Of a stretch of 64,000 nt of DNA, positions 63,101 to 64,000 are shown one piece after another. Below the pieces are notes generated by a model that ran no database searches, was not told the origin of the DNA, and saw only the letters and a program-made list of their open reading frames with translations. The stretch is from a virus: IMG/VR virus record IMGVR_UViG_3300002835_000029, positions 62,001 through 126,000 of that record, one strand, 5' to 3'. A program made the translations under genes and the position numbers. Each line of letters begins with the position of its first letter. The stretch's first letter is position 1.

Positions 63101-64000
63101 ATATCATAACCAGCAAGAATATTTTTAACTGGTAATAAACCACTAACGGAAGAATTAAAATCTGTTATATTAGAGCTAGTATGAGTGTGGGAACTTGCTG
63201 CATAATTACCAGAGGGTTGCTTTCCATCAAGCGCGGTTTGGAGGTTAGTAATATCAGATATAGTGTGAGTATGACCATTAGCACTAACATCAACATTGTT
63301 AACTTTTAGTGAAGTAAAGTTTCCGCTGGGGCCACTAATACTTCCAGTAAATGTTGCACCACTTAGATTAGCTTTTCCAGCAAGATTATTTGTGACGGTG
63401 GTAGAGAAATTAGCATCATTACCTAAAGCAGTTGCTAATTCGTTGAGAGTATCTAGTGCAGTTGGAGCAGAAGCCACTAAATTACTTATTTCTGTGCGAA
63501 CAAATGCTGTACTAGCAATTTGAGTACTATTAGTTCCAGCAGTTGCTGTTGGAGTTAATGGAACTCCGCTGAACGATGGACTACTTAATGGGGCATATAT
63601 GCCATTCACTAGCCCACTTACACTACTATTGAAATCTGTAATATTGCTAGACGCATGAGTGTGAGAACTAAGTGCGTAATTTCCAGAAGGTTGTTTATTG
63701 TCAAGAGTTGTTTGAAGTGACGTAATATCAGCTATATTGTGAGTATGTCCACTAACAGAAACATCGACATTAGATACTTTTAAAGATGTAAAACTACCAC
63801 TTGGTCCACTAATGATACCAGTAAAAACAGCCCCAGTGAGAGGAGCATAAATTCCACTAGTTAAAGTATTTACTCTAGAATCTACTTGAGTTTGAGTTAA
63901 ACCAAATGTTCCAGTAGTAGATATTGTATAATTAGAACCAACGCCAGATATACCAATACCACTACCAGCGGTTAATAATGTTATTGGTAATAATCCACTA
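60184..64000 (-). CDS. Giant trimeric tail fibre with His-x-His repeats (N terminus outside the window)
   Basis: Open to the right edge; the GTG at 63609 is internal, because the same frame reads without a stop to 64000 (SVSGLVNGIYAPL across it). Content: tandem modules with SGHTHTISDITNLQTALDGK then SSHTHTSSNITDFNSSVSGL, a middle domain (about the centre, GIVMDTSTHKWIHNTFGSQY), a shaft made of GIGTTTPSGALHVVGD-type repeats (vGIGT..P...L.V.GS), and a C-terminal beta domain ending KVDIYSFISDGTYWYGSFSQ. His-Thr-His turns resemble the metal-binding HxH repeats of T4 gp37-type tips. No S74 autoprotease is visible at the C terminus. A long receptor-binding fibre; upstream sequence needed for its base. 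Confidence 0.8.
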   Translation of the reverse strand, partial: SGLLPITLLTAGSGIGISGVGSNYTISTTGTFGLTQTQVDSRVNTLTSGIYAPLTGAVFTGIISGPSGSFTSLKVSNVDVSVSGHTHNIADITSLQTTLDNKQPSGNYALSSHTHASSNITDFNSSVSGLVNGIYAPLSSPSFSGVPLTPTATAGTNSTQIASTAFVRTEISNLVASAPTALDTLNELATALGNDANFSTTVTNNLAGKANLSGATFTGSISGPSGNFTSLKVNNVDVSANGHTHTISDITNLQTALDGKQPSGNYAASSHTHTSSNITDFNSSVSGLLPVKNILAGYDINITNNSGVYTVASTNLVHVDSQQPQGFVNRTDSRISVSGNIFRIEPTGSSYSYYNKGIKVVKTSGDSLTIPNLTQINYIHFDTVNNQISNKTTSFDFSSDIPIAYVAWNSGVGPSGQMTFFAEERHGIVMDTSTHKWIHNTFGSQYVGGLSIGNYSTSGNGNSNSDATIAIGNGTLYQEDIEINITNSPSTDPFCQELSPIAQIPVYYHQGNTGQWVKNTATNYPVKYGVNGPQYNLLSGGTWTTPDVSPGGATRYFAVWILATNQIDDPIISIMGQRVDSNPGSAESNNSWSDVNLTNLPLSEVKPLYRLIFAGDSDFTNTPKCYLYSILDIRVSVISTIAGVSQNDHGSLFGLGDDDHSQYLHVDNARTVNAIHNFVNGLTVNGTSVSVSGHTHTSSNITDFNSSVSGLLPVGTANYLSKFGTGGSGLGNSLIYDNGTNVGIGTSVPQAGYKLDVNGSAVIRGSILTNATITEFGNSRYQLHSGASTNQVSYVCNGGGRFGVGFTAPSGLVAISGGVSIGSAYNVTSPTNGLIVEGNVGIGTTTPSGALHVVGDTYIDNSAKLYIVGSGTSKTRNFIWSGTNGNLEINANGPSVVFSPDGGYVDLGRTVSQYINIGHGYLNAGANNQHVRFTPGGVELMRMTNSGTIGIGTTSPLGTCRLTIAGSGSTSASSALNVVNSGNSPLLFVRNDGNVGIGNNNPSYRLDVTGSGRFIGTGSSLILNADGNVAGSPSIEATSTYSDINIKVGGQNIFRGLDGWTGTWADSVATTYFQVGRAAGNTIFTSLVGNNFNRLAFASSKTLFTNSTSSIAIPSGYFNIVRNSNSLFNVMDDGKVGIGTQTPSAQLHVIGSGVISSGLIVNGNLTFDSFTESVVAIGNSSTSQTISLTSGTVQTCTLTGNCTFTMPTATAGKSFSLFLNSGSGNYTATFTGVRWADSAIPTATITASKVDIYSFISDGTYWYGSFSQNYG
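63130..63860 (-). repeat. Tandem fibre repeat module
   Basis: Two copies of a module (GPSGxFTSLKVxNVDVS..GHTH, then LQT.LD.KQPSGNYA, SSHTH.SSNITDFNSSVSGL) lie at about 63130-63360 and 63600-63850, with a third partial SHTHTSSNITDF copy near 61860-61930. They form the repeated shaft/collar of the fibre and are nearly identical in the HTH and DFNSSV parts. Confidence 0.8.

Overview
The window looks like the late (virion) region of a large tailed-bacteriophage genome of low GC. It is dominated by one leftward (minus-strand) run of structural genes from the right edge to about 2.57 kb, densely packed, with many ATGA or TAATG start/stop overlaps and few gaps. A short rightward block (1-2539) carries recombination-type genes and meets the late genes head-on at a strong rightward terminator. 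The phage assignment rests on the order protease/scaffold, decoration protein, major capsid protein, connector-like genes, tail tube, probable tail-assembly chaperones, a 2307-residue tape measure and large tail-tip proteins. I see a tube candidate but no sheath, so a long non-contractile tail is the simplest reading. At roughly 0.15 nm per tape-measure residue it would be about 345 nm long (inference). The host cannot be read from the sequence. I see no tRNA, integrase, lysis gene, portal or terminase; portal and terminase probably lie off the right edge.

Layout in direction of late transcription (right to left). 64.0-55.9 kb: an incomplete giant trimeric tail fibre with His-x-His repeats, a lectin-like fibre-associated protein and a beta-helix/carbohydrate-binding tailspike. 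55.9-52.4 kb: two small genes, a fused prohead protease-scaffold with a nested scaffold start, a decoration protein and the major capsid protein, ending at a terminator. 52.2-41.9 kb: an adhesin/accessory island between capsid and connector genes. It holds a YadA-like fibre, a YYCV-repeat protein, two Cys-rich/mucin-like proteins (one ending in a nucleotidyltransferase fold) and a 1209-residue protein with an apparently circularly permuted FGE/C-type-lectin domain. 41.9-35.5 kb: connector and tail-completion candidates mixed with two more fibres and a DUF4376-like assembly factor. 35.5-31.8 kb: tail tube, an attenuator-like hairpin and three probable chaperone-type genes. 31.8-2.6 kb: tape measure and seven tail-tip/baseplate proteins, including a 2213-residue protein with integrin-alpha-like organisation.

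Most notable: the integrin-like 2213-residue protein (seven FG-GAP motifs, a MIDAS-bearing vWA-like insertion between repeats 2 and 3); the permuted FGE domain, whose C-terminal half resembles a diversity-generating-retroelement target; the mucin-nucleotidyltransferase fusion; a PD-(D/E)XK-like signature inside the tape measure; and a motif (GTGTATA followed by an AT-rich end) found 35-51 nt upstream of five gene starts, a candidate late promoter. All family assignments are from reading sequence only; no database search was run.
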